This document shows positions 17,134 to 25,786 of a DNA stretch of 32,671 bases, in pieces. The translations under genes and the position numbers were made by a program. The stretch's first letter is position 1. Each line of letters begins with the position of its first letter. Origin of the DNA: Legionella sp. (GTDB taxonomy: Bacteria > Pseudomonadota > Gammaproteobacteria > Legionellales > Legionellaceae); NCBI GenBank assembly GCA_009995425.1, contig JAACPN010000018.1, forward strand, positions 1-32,671. Reading direction: 5' to 3'. The notes beneath the pieces were generated by a model, which saw nothing but the letters and a program-made list of their open reading frames with translations, ran no database searches and was not told the DNA's origin.

Positions 17134-18369
17134 ATGAAAAAAAAACCTATGACACTGATGATCATCGGCCTAAGCGTTGTTTTTGGTGGTTTAATTATTT
17201 TTAATGTCGGTAAAAAACTGTTTCTTAAAAATTTTTTTGCTCATTACCACCCTCCTGCCGTGACGGTTTCATCAGTAACGGTGAATGAACAAACGTGGAA
17301 ACCCAGCATTCATGCAGTCGGTGATTTTATAGCGATCCATGGGGTTGATATTAATTCGGAAGCATCGGGTAATGTCACGGCTATTCATTTTAACTCAGGT
17401 CAAATGGTGGATGCCAACACACCTCTCATCGATATTGAAGATGGTGTTGATCAGGCCCATTTAAATTTTAATCTGGCCGATCTGACACTTCAAGACATCA
17501 ATTACCAACGTCAATTAACGCTTATCAAACGTGGTGCAACCTCCAAGGCTGACGTCGATGTTGCTAAAGCAAAATATTTAGAAGCCAAGGCAACGGTTGA
17601 ACAAACGGAAGCTACGATCAAACAAAAACACATTACAACTCCCTTTGCCGGACGATTGGGCATCCGTTTGGTGAATCTCGGTGAATTTATCACCCCCGGA
17701 AAAACCAGTATTGTTACGTTACAATCGATGGATCCCTTATTTCTTCAATTTCATGTTCCCGAGCATCAACGACCTAACATACATCTAGGCCAAAACATTC
17801 TTTTCTCTGTAGAACCCCAAACGCATCTGGTTTTTTCCGGAAAAATTACCGCCATTAATGCTAAAATCGATCCTAAAACACATAATATTCAAGTGCAAGC
17901 AACGGTGCCAAATTGCCCCATGAGCGTACTCGATCAGGATGCAAGCCCCTCCCCCTTGGTTCAAGCTCAAAAAATACCCAACAGCAACCGTGTACTCATC
18001 ACCTGTAACACCGAAAAAAACACAGCACAAAAACTGCAGCATTATGCGTTTATCCCAGGTATGTTTGCATCCATCGATGTTGAACAACCGAGCATTCACA
18101 AAGCTTTAGTGCTTCCGACAACAGCGATTTCATATAGCTTGTACGGTAATTCTGTTTTTCTTATTCAAAAAGATAAAAACAACCCAGATGATTTATGGGT
18201 TAAGCGTACGTTTGTCACAACCGGTGACGAACAAGATAATCAAGTGGTGATTACAGAAGGCCTAAAAGCAGGACAGCTCGTTGTGAGTGCCGGTGAAATC
18301 AAATTGCAAGACAATACGCGTGTTGTGATTAATAACGAAGTTCAATTGAATCTAGGTCATCAACCATGA
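17134..18369 (+). CDS. RND efflux periplasmic adaptor (membrane fusion protein)
   Basis: 411 residues of the AcrA/MexH-like adaptor family, which bridges an inner-membrane RND pump and an outer-membrane channel. A single membrane anchor (about 7-25) is followed by the split lipoyl half-motifs (EASGNVTAIHFNSGQMV and ITTPFAGRLGIR) around a short helical hairpin (about 110-165). The beta-barrel domain holds SMDPLFLQFHVPE. The membrane-proximal domain is interrupted by roughly 45 residues containing two Cys (about 270-315) before FIPGMFASIDVE; this is longer than in AcrA. An AGGGA site precedes the ATG. The stop overlaps the pump gene start (ATGA), indicating a coupled operon. No outer-membrane channel gene follows. 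Confidence 0.93.
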   Translation: MKKKPMTLMIIGLSVVFGGLIIFNVGKKLFLKNFFAHYHPPAVTVSSVTVNEQTWKPSIHAVGDFIAIHGVDINSEASGNVTAIHFNSGQMVDANTPLIDIEDGVDQAHLNFNLADLTLQDINYQRQLTLIKRGATSKADVDVAKAKYLEAKATVEQTEATIKQKHITTPFAGRLGIRLVNLGEFITPGKTSIVTLQSMDPLFLQFHVPEHQRPNIHLGQNILFSVEPQTHLVFSGKITAINAKIDPKTHNIQVQATVPNCPMSVLDQDASPSPLVQAQKIPNSNRVLITCNTEKNTAQKLQHYAFIPGMFASIDVEQPSIHKALVLPTTAISYSLYGNSVFLIQKDKNNPDDLWVKRTFVTTGDEQDNQVVITEGLKAGQLVVSAGEIKLQDNTRVVINNEVQLNLGHQP

Positions 18370-21300
18370 ACTTCACCGATTTATTTGTTAAGCGACCGGT
18401 TCTTTCACTGGTTGTTAGCTTGTTAATTTTGCTCTTTGGCCTAAATTCGTTGTTGAATATGTCCATCCGTCAATACCCACGTATGGACAACACCGTCATT
18501 ACCGTGACCACAAGCTACCCAGGAGCAGACTCAAACTTGGTTGCAGGCTTTATTACGACACCGCTCGAAAGTGCAATCGCCAGTGCTGAAGGCATGGATT
18601 ACATGACCTCAAGTAGCACGCTTGGAAAAAGTACCATCACACTCAACATCAAACTTGGGTTTAACGCTCAAATTGCATTTACCGATGTCATGAGCAAAGT
18701 GCAACAAACGTTAAATCAATTGCCGCCGGAATCACAAGAACCTGTCATAACTAAAAGCTCAGATACATCCATCGACTTACTCTATTTAAGCTTAAATAGC
18801 CCGGATATGACCCCACAACAAATAACCGATTACGCAACCCGTGTCATCAAGCCTCAGCTTGAAACCATTAGCGGTGTTTCTAAAGCTGAAATTCTTGGTG
18901 GACAAACTTATTCCATGCGTATTTTTATGAATCCGATCAAAATGGCTGCACTCAACGTCACCCCTGCCGATGTTAGCCGTGTTTTGCGTGATAATAATTT
19001 TTTAACGGCTGCAGGTCGTACGAAAAGTGATTACGTGGCCATCAGCGTACGCGCCAATACCGACCTCAATCATGTCGACCAATTTAAGCAACTGATTGTT
19101 CGAAGCAGCTACGGATCAATCATTCGGTTACGTGACATTGCGCATGTTGAATTAGGATCAGAAAACGATGACTCATCCGTTAATTTTGATGGAACAACAG
19201 CGGTGTTTATTGGCATTACCCCAACCCCCAGTGCCAATCCACTCAGTGTGATTACCGACGTTAGGCAAGCATTCCACAGTCTGGTATCTCAATTTCCACC
19301 ATCGCTCACAGGTATGGTCGTTTACGATGCGACCGACTTTATTCGTGCTTCCATTGATGAAGTACAGTCCACCATACTTGAAGCAGCAACGATTGTTATC
19401 CTAGTGATCTTTTTCTTTTTAGGCTCATTTCGAGCAGTTCTTATTCCTCTGGTGACCATTCCACTGTCACTGATTGGTGTTTGTACATTCATGTTTTTTT
19501 TAGGTTATTCCATTAATTTACTGACCTTACTTGCCTTTGTGCTCGCGATTGGACTTGTGGTTGACGACGCGATTGTCGTGGTCGAGAACGTACATCGACA
19601 TATTGAAGAAGGAAAAACGCCGTTTGATGCTGCCCTTGTGGGTGCGCGTGAAATCGCAACCCCTGTGATTGCCATGACCATCACACTTGCGGCTGTTTAT
19701 GCACCCATTGGATTCATGTCTGGACTCACCGGCGCATTATTCAAAGAATTTGCGTTCACACTTGCCTCAGCGGTGATTATTTCGGGCATCATTGCACTCA
19801 CACTCTCGCCAATGATGTGTTCTAAAATTCTTTCATCTCACATGAACAGCGGACGTCTCACGCAACGTATCGACGCACGCTTTCAAACCTTGCGTCGACA
19901 CTATAAGTACGCACTTCATCTTCTTCTGAATACACGTCAAATCATGTTGGTTTTTGCTGCCGTTGTTTTGCTGATGCTCCCTTATTTATACATTTCAACA
20001 CCTAAAGAAACCGCTCCTGAAGAAGACCAAGGTTTCTTTTTTGTCGTGGGTACAGCGCCTCAATCTGCAACACTTTCATACGTTGAAGCCTTTACTAAGC
20101 CGTTTGAGAAAATATTCAATTCAATTCCTGAAAAAGAACATTATTTTATTATCAATTCAGCCGCACCCGTTTCAGGCCTTGTCCTCAAACCCTGGGGTGA
20201 TCGCAATAAAACCCAGTTCCAACTCAAAAAACCACTACAAGAAGCATTAAATACTGTGGCAGGACTTAAATCCTTTGCGGTGATTCCTCCCTCACTACCC
20301 GGTGGTGGTGGCGGTCCACCTGTGCAATTTGCTATCAAAACAAGCAATGATTTAAATAGCTTATTTGATGTTTCGACAACGCTGATGAACAAAGCAAAAG
20401 ACAGCGGCTTATTTATTTATTTAGATAACACCTTAAAATTTAATCAACCCGAAGTTGAGTTAAAAATAAACCGTGCAAAAGCTGCTGACTTAGGTTTAAA
20501 CATGAAGCAAATAGGCAACAGCTTAAGTAGCGCACTTTCGGGTGGGTACACCAATTATTTCAACTTAGAAGGACGTAGTTATCAAGTTATTCCTCAACTT
20601 GAACGAAAATTCAGACTAACTACCGAGCAACTTGGCGAAATTTATATTCAAACCATGAATGATACGATGGTTCCCCTATCAACCGTTGTAACCCTTGTCG
20701 AAAAAACACGACCTAATGCCATCACACATTTTCAACAACTCAATTCAGCCACCATCCAGGGGATGATGCGACCGGGAACAACGCTGGGTCAAGCGCTTGA
20801 TTTTTTACATACTGCCGCCCAAAATAACTTACCCAAAGGTTTTGATTTTGATTACGGTGGTCAATCACGCCAATATATACAAGAAGGTCACTCACTGGTT
20901 TTTATTTTTTTCTTATCTTTTCTTGTTATTTTTCTTATTCTATCCGCTCAATACGAAAGTTTTCGCGACCCCCTGATTATTTTAATCAGTGTACCGATGT
21001 CATTATGTGGCGCGCTTATTCCGCTCAATTTAGGTGCTGCCAGTATTAATATTTACACGCAAGTTGGATTAATTACACTGATTGGGTTAATCAGTAAACA
21101 TGGCATTTTAATCGTGGATTTTGCCAATCATCTGCAGCGGACAAAAAAACTATCACGACGCGAGGCAGTTGAAGAAGCGGCCAGTATTCGCCTGCGTCCT
21201 ATTTTGATGACAACAGCCGCCATGGTGTTTGGTGTGTTTCCCTTACTGATTGCCTCAGGTGCTGGTGCCGTGAGTCGTTTTGATATTGGGTTGGTGATTG

Positions 21301-21383
21301 CTGCTGGATTATTGATAGGTACAGCTTTTACGCTATTTGTCGTGCCTGCTATGTATACTTATTTAGCAGCTGATCATGTCTAA
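18366..21383 (+). CDS. RND multidrug efflux pump, HAE-1 family
   Basis: 1005 residues, slightly shorter than AcrB. It is a proton-driven trimeric inner-membrane pump that works with the preceding adaptor. The opening NFTDLFVKRPVLSLVVSLL is the standard RND first helix. The proton-relay aspartates lie in GLVVDDAIVVVENVHRH of helix 4, and the matching lysine is in LISKHGILIVDF of helix 10. Two large periplasmic loops are present, the second with the Gly-rich PSLPGGGGGPP stretch seen in drug-type members. About twelve membrane helices can be counted. The spectrum of substrates cannot be deduced. The ATG at 18366 overlaps the adaptor stop. No local repressor gene is present. Confidence 0.95.
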   Translation: MNFTDLFVKRPVLSLVVSLLILLFGLNSLLNMSIRQYPRMDNTVITVTTSYPGADSNLVAGFITTPLESAIASAEGMDYMTSSSTLGKSTITLNIKLGFNAQIAFTDVMSKVQQTLNQLPPESQEPVITKSSDTSIDLLYLSLNSPDMTPQQITDYATRVIKPQLETISGVSKAEILGGQTYSMRIFMNPIKMAALNVTPADVSRVLRDNNFLTAAGRTKSDYVAISVRANTDLNHVDQFKQLIVRSSYGSIIRLRDIAHVELGSENDDSSVNFDGTTAVFIGITPTPSANPLSVITDVRQAFHSLVSQFPPSLTGMVVYDATDFIRASIDEVQSTILEAATIVILVIFFFLGSFRAVLIPLVTIPLSLIGVCTFMFFLGYSINLLTLLAFVLAIGLVVDDAIVVVENVHRHIEEGKTPFDAALVGAREIATPVIAMTITLAAVYAPIGFMSGLTGALFKEFAFTLASAVIISGIIALTLSPMMCSKILSSHMNSGRLTQRIDARFQTLRRHYKYALHLLLNTRQIMLVFAAVVLLMLPYLYISTPKETAPEEDQGFFFVVGTAPQSATLSYVEAFTKPFEKIFNSIPEKEHYFIINSAAPVSGLVLKPWGDRNKTQFQLKKPLQEALNTVAGLKSFAVIPPSLPGGGGGPPVQFAIKTSNDLNSLFDVSTTLMNKAKDSGLFIYLDNTLKFNQPEVELKINRAKAADLGLNMKQIGNSLSSALSGGYTNYFNLEGRSYQVIPQLERKFRLTTEQLGEIYIQTMNDTMVPLSTVVTLVEKTRPNAITHFQQLNSATIQGMMRPGTTLGQALDFLHTAAQNNLPKGFDFDYGGQSRQYIQEGHSLVFIFFLSFLVIFLILSAQYESFRDPLIILISVPMSLCGALIPLNLGAASINIYTQVGLITLIGLISKHGILIVDFANHLQRTKKLSRREAVEEAASIRLRPILMTTAAMVFGVFPLLIASGAGAVSRFDIGLVIAAGLLIGTAFTLFVVPAMYTYLAADHV

Positions 21384-21478
21384 TTTACTGTACTGTTCCG
21401 GGCTCTAATCTTTTTTGATCGACGCATTAGGACCGTGTTGAATTTTGAAAAATCTCAAGTATTTTCTATGATCATCGC

Positions 21479-22036
21479 TTAAATCAAGCATTTAAAGCAA
21501 TCTTGGGTATGGTCATCCACCATGCCCACCGCTTGCATGTAAGCATACATAATCGTTGGCCCCACAAAACTCATGCCTCTTTTTTTTAAATCTTTAGACA
21601 GCGCAATGGATTCTTGTGTCTGGGTTGGCAGATCATGAAGTGATACAGGTTGATTGATTTTAGGCTGATTTTGAACAAACGACCAAACATAAGCATCAAA
21701 CGATCCATATTCCTGTTGAATCTGAATAAATACTCGTGCGTTTTTTCGCACTGAAAATACTTTTAACCGATGACGGATAATTTTTGGATTATTTAAAAGT
21801 GTTTCTAAATATGTATCGCTCAAGTTCGCACAGGCAACTGGATCAAATTGCTTAAAAACTTCACGATAGCCTTCGCGGCGTTTTAAAATTGTTTCCCAAT
21901 TAAGCCCCGCTTGCGCGCCTTCCAAAATAAGCATTTCAAAAAGCTTGTGTTCATCATGAACCGGAACGCCCCATTCGGTATCATGGTAGCGTTCATAGTG
22001 AGGTTTGTTTTGTCCTACCCAAACACAACGGTTCAT
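21479..22036 (-). CDS. tag: DNA-3-methyladenine glycosylase I
   Basis: 185 residues, the family length. Tag removes 3-methyladenine from alkylated DNA in base-excision repair. Zinc-site residues are visible as Cys4 (NRCVWV), His18 (YHDTEWG), His176 and Cys180 (DDHTQDCFKC). Glu39 and Trp47 in LILEGAQAGLNW belong to the base-binding pocket. GMSFVGPTIMYAYMQAVGMVDDH is the C-terminal signature, seen here in overlapping pieces. It follows hslU by 34 bases on the same strand, so it may be the last gene of the heat-shock hslVU transcript. Confidence 0.96.
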   Translation of the reverse strand: MNRCVWVGQNKPHYERYHDTEWGVPVHDEHKLFEMLILEGAQAGLNWETILKRREGYREVFKQFDPVACANLSDTYLETLLNNPKIIRHRLKVFSVRKNARVFIQIQQEYGSFDAYVWSFVQNQPKINQPVSLHDLPTQTQESIALSKDLKKRGMSFVGPTIMYAYMQAVGMVDDHTQDCFKCLI

Positions 22037-22070
22037 CTTATACTTCTTTTAATAAAAAAACGAAAAAAAA

Positions 22071-23384
22071 TTACAAAATAAAACGCGCTAAGTCTTCATC
22101 TTGTACAAGCTCACCTAAATATTTGTCGACATAGGCTTGATTAATCTTAACTTTTTCTCCAGCTTTGTCCGTGGCTTCAAACGATACCGTTTCAAGTAAA
22201 CGTTCCATGACGGTATACAAGCGACGTGCACCAATATTTTCAGTCCGTTCATTCACTTGCCATGCAACTTCTGCAATTCGTCGAACGCCACTGGCATCAA
22301 AACTAAGCTTGACACCTTCTGTTGCCATAAGCGCGGTATATTGCTCGGTGAGTGAAGCTGTAGGCTCGGTTAAAATACGTACAAAATCATCCACACTAAG
22401 CGCCTTAAGCTCAACACGAATCGGCAAGCGCCCTTGAAGCTCTGCAATTAAATCCGAAGGCTTAGCAACATGGAATGCACCCGAAGTAATAAATAAAATA
22501 TGATCTGTTTTAATGATGCCATACTTTGTTGAAACCGCTGAACCTTCAACTAAAGGCAATAAATCACGTTGCACACCTTCACGGGACACATCACCACCTT
22601 GATGATCTGAACGTCGCGCGACTTTATCAATCTCATCAATAAACACAAAACCGTTTTGTTCAACCGATTCAATCGCCGCCAACTTAATCTCATCTTCGTT
22701 AATCAGTTTTGCCGCTTCTTCTTCTCGCAAAATTTTCAACGCTTTTGCAATCGGTAATTGACGTTGTTTGGTTCTTTCCGAGCCTATTTGTTGGAACATC
22801 GACTGAAGTTGATTCGTCATCTCCTCCATGCCAGGAGGTGCCATGATTTCAACGCCGACACTTGGCGCAACCACATCAATTTCAATGATTTTTTCATCCA
22901 ATAAACCTTCACGTAATTGCTTACGAAACACTTGCCTTGCTGATGAGTCTGGATCGCGCTTAGCATCGCCTTCCCCTGGAGGAAGTAAGGCATCTAAAAC
23001 GCGCTCTTCTGCCGCATCGTCTGCTAACTGCTCCACTTTCTTCATCGCATGTTCACGTGCAAGCTTAAAGCCAATATCGGCAAGATCGCGTATAATTGAC
23101 TCTACATCACGACCAACATAACCCACTTCGGTGAATTTGGTCGCTTCAACTTTGATAAAAGGCGCATCAGCCAAACGTGCAAGACGTCGGGCAATTTCGG
23201 TCTTACCGACACCAGTTGGCCCAATCATTAATATATTTTTAGGCATGATTTCAGAACGCAACGTATCATCGGTAATTTGCATACGACGCCAGCGATTACG
23301 CAAAGCAATGGCCACAGCACGCTTCGCTGCATCTTGTCCAATAATATGCCTATCTAGTTCTTCAACAATTTCACGAGGCGTCAT
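22071..23384 (-). CDS. hslU: HslUV protease ATPase subunit HslU
   Basis: 437 residues from the ATG at 23384; E. coli HslU has 443. It is the hexameric AAA+ unfoldase that feeds substrates into Hsl[19 protein letters not shown] matches the family start. Walker A is GPTGVGKT (55-62) and Walker B is [11 protein letters not shown]. The I domain lies between them (about 105-240). [13 protein letters not shown] is the conserved second region of homology. The tail EDLARFIL is the C-terminal sequence that docks into HslV. The frame is open further upstream through an Asn-rich VNN repeat to an ATG at 23429, overlapping hslV. Homologs do not have this, so the ATG at 23384 was chosen although no ribosome binding site precedes it. 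Confidence 0.96.
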   Translation of the reverse strand: MTPREIVEELDRHIIGQDAAKRAVAIALRNRWRRMQITDDTLRSEIMPKNILMIGPTGVGKTEIARRLARLADAPFIKVEATKFTEVGYVGRDVESIIRDLADIGFKLAREHAMKKVEQLADDAAEERVLDALLPPGEGDAKRDPDSSARQVFRKQLREGLLDEKIIEIDVVAPSVGVEIMAPPGMEEMTNQLQSMFQQIGSERTKQRQLPIAKALKILREEEAAKLINEDEIKLAAIESVEQNGFVFIDEIDKVARRSDHQGGDVSREGVQRDLLPLVEGSAVSTKYGIIKTDHILFITSGAFHVAKPSDLIAELQGRLPIRVELKALSVDDFVRILTEPTASLTEQYTALMATEGVKLSFDASGVRRIAEVAWQVNERTENIGARRLYTVMERLLETVSFEATDKAGEKVKINQAYVDKYLGELVQDEDLARFIL

Positions 23385-23420
23385 GGTATTATTTACGCTA
23401 TTATTTACAATATTATTCAC
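23385..23420. repeat. Three tandem 12-base units at the hslV-hslU junction
   Basis: Three units differing at few positions (23385-23396, 23397-23408, 23409-23420) span the hslV stop codon and abut the hslU ATG. In the hslU frame they would read VNNI, VNNS and VNNT. Because 12 is a multiple of three, copy-number changes would keep the frame. Confidence 0.85.
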
Positions 23421-23961
23421 AATGAACATCCAGGGTTTCAATGGTTAAGTTATGATTGGTATAAATACACATATCGGAGGCTATACCTAGGCTTTTCTCA
23501 ACGATCTTTTGCGCCGAAAGCTTTGAATTTTCCATCAACGCACGTGCCGCAGCCTGCGCAAAAGGACCACCCGAACCAATCGCCATCAAGCCTTCTTCAG
23601 GCTCAATCACATCACCATTCCCTGTAATAATGAGCGACGAACGCGCATCGGCAACAGCCAGTAAAGCCTCCAATCGTCGCAACATTTTATCCGTTCGCCA
23701 GTCTTTTGCTAACTCCACCGCCGCGCGAACCAAATGCCCTTGGTGCATTTCTAATTTAGCTTCAAAACGCTCAAATAACGTAAACGCATCGGCCGTACCA
23801 CCGGCAAATCCCGCAATCACTTTATTATTATATAAACGTCGCACTTTACGTGCGTTACCTTTCATCACCGTATTGCCTTGGGTCACCTGACCGTCGCCAC
23901 CAATGACAACTTGTTTTCCATCTCGTACAGACAAAATGGTTGTTCCACGATATTGGTCCAA
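23413..23961 (-). CDS. hslV: HslUV protease proteolytic subunit HslV
   Basis: 182 residues of the bacterial proteasome-like peptidase. The chain opens [15 protein letters not shown]. In this family the short leader is removed so that the first Thr of GTTI becomes the N-terminal nucleophile. [23 protein letters not shown] and [18 protein letters not shown], seen as consecutive short motifs, are highly conserved, as is EALLAVAD. The start codon is TTG (23961), fixed by homology and by a GGGAG ribosome binding site six to seven bases upstream. It is followed by hslU and preceded by a sigma-32-like promoter. Confidence 0.96.
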   Translation of the reverse strand: MDQYRGTTILSVRDGKQVVIGGDGQVTQGNTVMKGNARKVRRLYNNKVIAGFAGGTADAFTLFERFEAKLEMHQGHLVRAAVELAKDWRTDKMLRRLEALLAVADARSSLIITGNGDVIEPEEGLMAIGSGGPFAQAAARALMENSKLSAQKIVEKSLGIASDMCIYTNHNLTIETLDVHCE

Positions 23962-24000
23962 AATTTCTCCCGATTAAGATTAAGACATGGAATTTCAATT

Positions 24001-24028
24001 AGATGGGGGCTTATCTATAAAAATCAAT
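24001..24028 (-). promoter_or_regulatory. Sigma-32-like heat-shock promoter for hslVU
   Basis: On the minus strand ATTGAT (24028-24023), 14 bases, then CCCCATCT (24008-24001). The -10 matches the sigma-32 consensus CCCCATNT at every defined position and the -35 keeps the TTGA core of CTTGAA. Spacing is right, and transcription would start near 23993, about 32 bases before hslV. The -35 contains the stop codon of zur. hslVU is a sigma-32 operon in E. coli. Confidence 0.75.
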
Positions 24029-24470
24029 GCTTCGCTCGGCAACGTGCACACAAACCTCGAAGTTCAATAGGATCATCACTCACATGAAAGTCATGACAAA
24101 GCGCCAATTGCTGCATCACGTGACGCACCGCAACATCCTGAACTTCGTGCACTTTATGACATGAAGAACATACCATAAAAAGCTCGGAGCATGTATGTGC
24201 CTCTTTTTTTCCGCAGAGTGCATACGATTGAATCGAATCAATTTTGTGCACAACACCTGCTGTAACAAAAAAACCTAAAGCCCGATATAAAGCTGTAGCT
24301 GTTGCATGGGGTTGATCGTCAGCTAAACGCTCTAAAATATCATAGGCCTTGAGCGGTCTATCGGTATTCCATAAAACAAAAAGCACTGCTTTACGAAGCG
24401 ATGTGATAGTGATGGTCTTCGCCATCGATAAACGCTTGGCAAAATTCACAAAAGCTGACGGATACCCCAT
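24024..24470 (-). CDS. zur: Fur-family regulator, Zur type (zinc uptake repressor)
   Basis: 148 residues of the Fur superfamily. The winged-helix domain (about 20-80) has the Zur pattern KAYDILERL, ATALYRALGFF and GVVHKIDSI. Structural zinc cysteines are the CxxC pairs at 101/104 and 141/144. Cys86 (YALC) and His92 are candidate regulatory zinc ligands, as in E. coli Zur. The end DDPIELRGLCARC matches Zur rather than Fur, and the Fur-type HHDH motif is missing. By family knowledge zinc-loaded Zur represses zinc uptake genes; none are in the window. An AAGG site precedes the ATG, which is 10 bases after the deoB stop, so it is in the deoB operon. Confidence 0.88.
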   Translation of the reverse strand: MGYPSAFVNFAKRLSMAKTITITSLRKAVLFVLWNTDRPLKAYDILERLADDQPHATATALYRALGFFVTAGVVHKIDSIQSYALCGKKEAHTCSELFMVCSSCHKVHEVQDVAVRHVMQQLALCHDFHVSDDPIELRGLCARCRAKH

Positions 24471-24480
24471 AGATTAGCCT

Positions 24481-25749
24481 TTATAAAGCTTTAAGATGTG
24501 ATGACTTCAAAAACGACATACCATCTAACATCGAGGCATCAATTGCTAAATACTCTGCCAAGCTTTGTCCTATATCAGCAAAACTCGCACGTTTACCTAT
24601 CGCTTGAGATGGTATGCCCGGCCCAAAAAATAACACAGGAACGTGCTCACGGGTATGATCAGAGCCAGGAAATGTTGGATCACAACCATGATCGGCCGAA
24701 ATAACCACGGCATCACCCGGCTTTAAGCTCTCTTCAAATGCTGGCAGACGCGCATCAAAGGCTTCTAACGCTGCGGCATAGCCCGGCAAATCACGCCGAT
24801 GACCAAACGATGAATCAAAATCAACAAAATTGGTAAACACAAGACTTCCAGCTGGCGCTGTTTTCATCGCCTCACAGGTCGCATCAAACAAAGCCATATT
24901 TCCATGGGCTTTGATCACGTGCGTGGGTCCTTGGTGCGCATAAATATCCGATATTTTTCCGATGGCGATCACGTCACGCCCTGCTTGCTTTAAATAATCA
25001 AGCAACGTTTTTTTCGGTGGTGGAATAGAATAATCACGACGATTTCCCGTCCGCTTAAATGCACCTGTCGTACCGTTAAACGGCCGCGCAATCACACGCC
25101 CAATTTGATACTCATCGACGAGTTCTCGGGCAATTTCACACAACTCATAAAGCTTATCTAGCCCAAATATTTCTTCATGAACTGCAATTTGAAACACGCT
25201 ATCAGCCGATGTATACACAATCGGCTTACCTGTTTTCATATGCTCGTCACCAAGCTCGGCTAAAATATCCGTACCCGAGGCATGCTTTTCACCCAGTACA
25301 CCGGGTAAGTTTGCACGTTGAATTAAATTTTGAATCAGTTTTTTTGGAAAACATGGCTGGCTTTCAGGAAAATAGCCCCACTCAAAGCGAATCGGTACGC
25401 CTGCGAGTTCCCAGTGACCACTTGGCGTATCTTTACCCAAGCTTTGCTCAACGGCATAACCATAATAACCCTGGGGTTGGTCTAGATTCTCCAGCTCAGG
25501 TAAAGCATCCTCTGAACTTAAGCCTGCAGCATGATACAAACCTAAACGCGCTAAATTAGGAATATGCAACGGTCCAGAACGTAATCCTGGCACATCCGCC
25601 TGCCCTAAGCGACATGCTTTAACAATATGTCCAAACGTATTAGCCCCCTCATCGCCATATTTAGCCGCATCATGACTCGCGCCAATACCGAGCGAATCCA
25701 TAAGTAACACACAGGCACGTCTCGATGGCATAGATGGCATACAATTCAT
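24481..25749 (-). CDS. deoB: Phosphopentomutase
   Basis: 422 residues of the alkaline-phosphatase-like metalloenzyme family. DeoB interconverts ribose- or deoxyribose-1-phosphate and the 5-phosphate, linking nucleoside salvage to the pentose phosphate pathway. The metal-binding residues are visible: Asp18 in LLMDSLGIGA, DFDSSFGHRRD, SADHGCDPT and DHTREHVP. GKDTPSGHWELAG and SADSVFQIAVHEE complete the DeoB-specific cap and active-site set. The ATG at 25749 has AAGGAA eight bases upstream; internal ATGs at codons 4 and 7 are possible alternatives. It sits between an MFS gene and zur in one apparent operon. Confidence 0.96.
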   Translation of the reverse strand: MNCMPSMPSRRACVLLMDSLGIGASHDAAKYGDEGANTFGHIVKACRLGQADVPGLRSGPLHIPNLARLGLYHAAGLSSEDALPELENLDQPQGYYGYAVEQSLGKDTPSGHWELAGVPIRFEWGYFPESQPCFPKKLIQNLIQRANLPGVLGEKHASGTDILAELGDEHMKTGKPIVYTSADSVFQIAVHEEIFGLDKLYELCEIARELVDEYQIGRVIARPFNGTTGAFKRTGNRRDYSIPPPKKTLLDYLKQAGRDVIAIGKISDIYAHQGPTHVIKAHGNMALFDATCEAMKTAPAGSLVFTNFVDFDSSFGHRRDLPGYAAALEAFDARLPAFEESLKPGDAVVISADHGCDPTFPGSDHTREHVPVLFFGPGIPSQAIGKRASFADIGQSLAEYLAIDASMLDGMSFLKSSHLKAL

Positions 25750-25760
25750 ACTCCATTCCT

Positions 25761-25786
25761 TTAATGCAAGGGCTTAATGCAAGGGC
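25761..25786. repeat. Perfect 13-bp tandem duplication at the MFS stop codon
   Basis: TTAATGCAAGGGC occurs twice in a row (25761-25773, 25774-25786). Each copy carries a TTA that reads as a TAA stop on the minus strand. The first one met in translation (25774-25776) ends the MFS gene, and the duplicate copy lies just beyond it. Confidence 0.9.

Noticed and set aside
21384-21478. Terminator between the RND pump gene and tag
   Set aside because: A T-run is present (21411-21416) but no convincing GC stem precedes it on either strand.
22165-23448. Several plus-strand open frames over hslU
   Set aside because: Ser/Arg-rich antisense frames typical of the opposite strand of a coding gene; no independent support.
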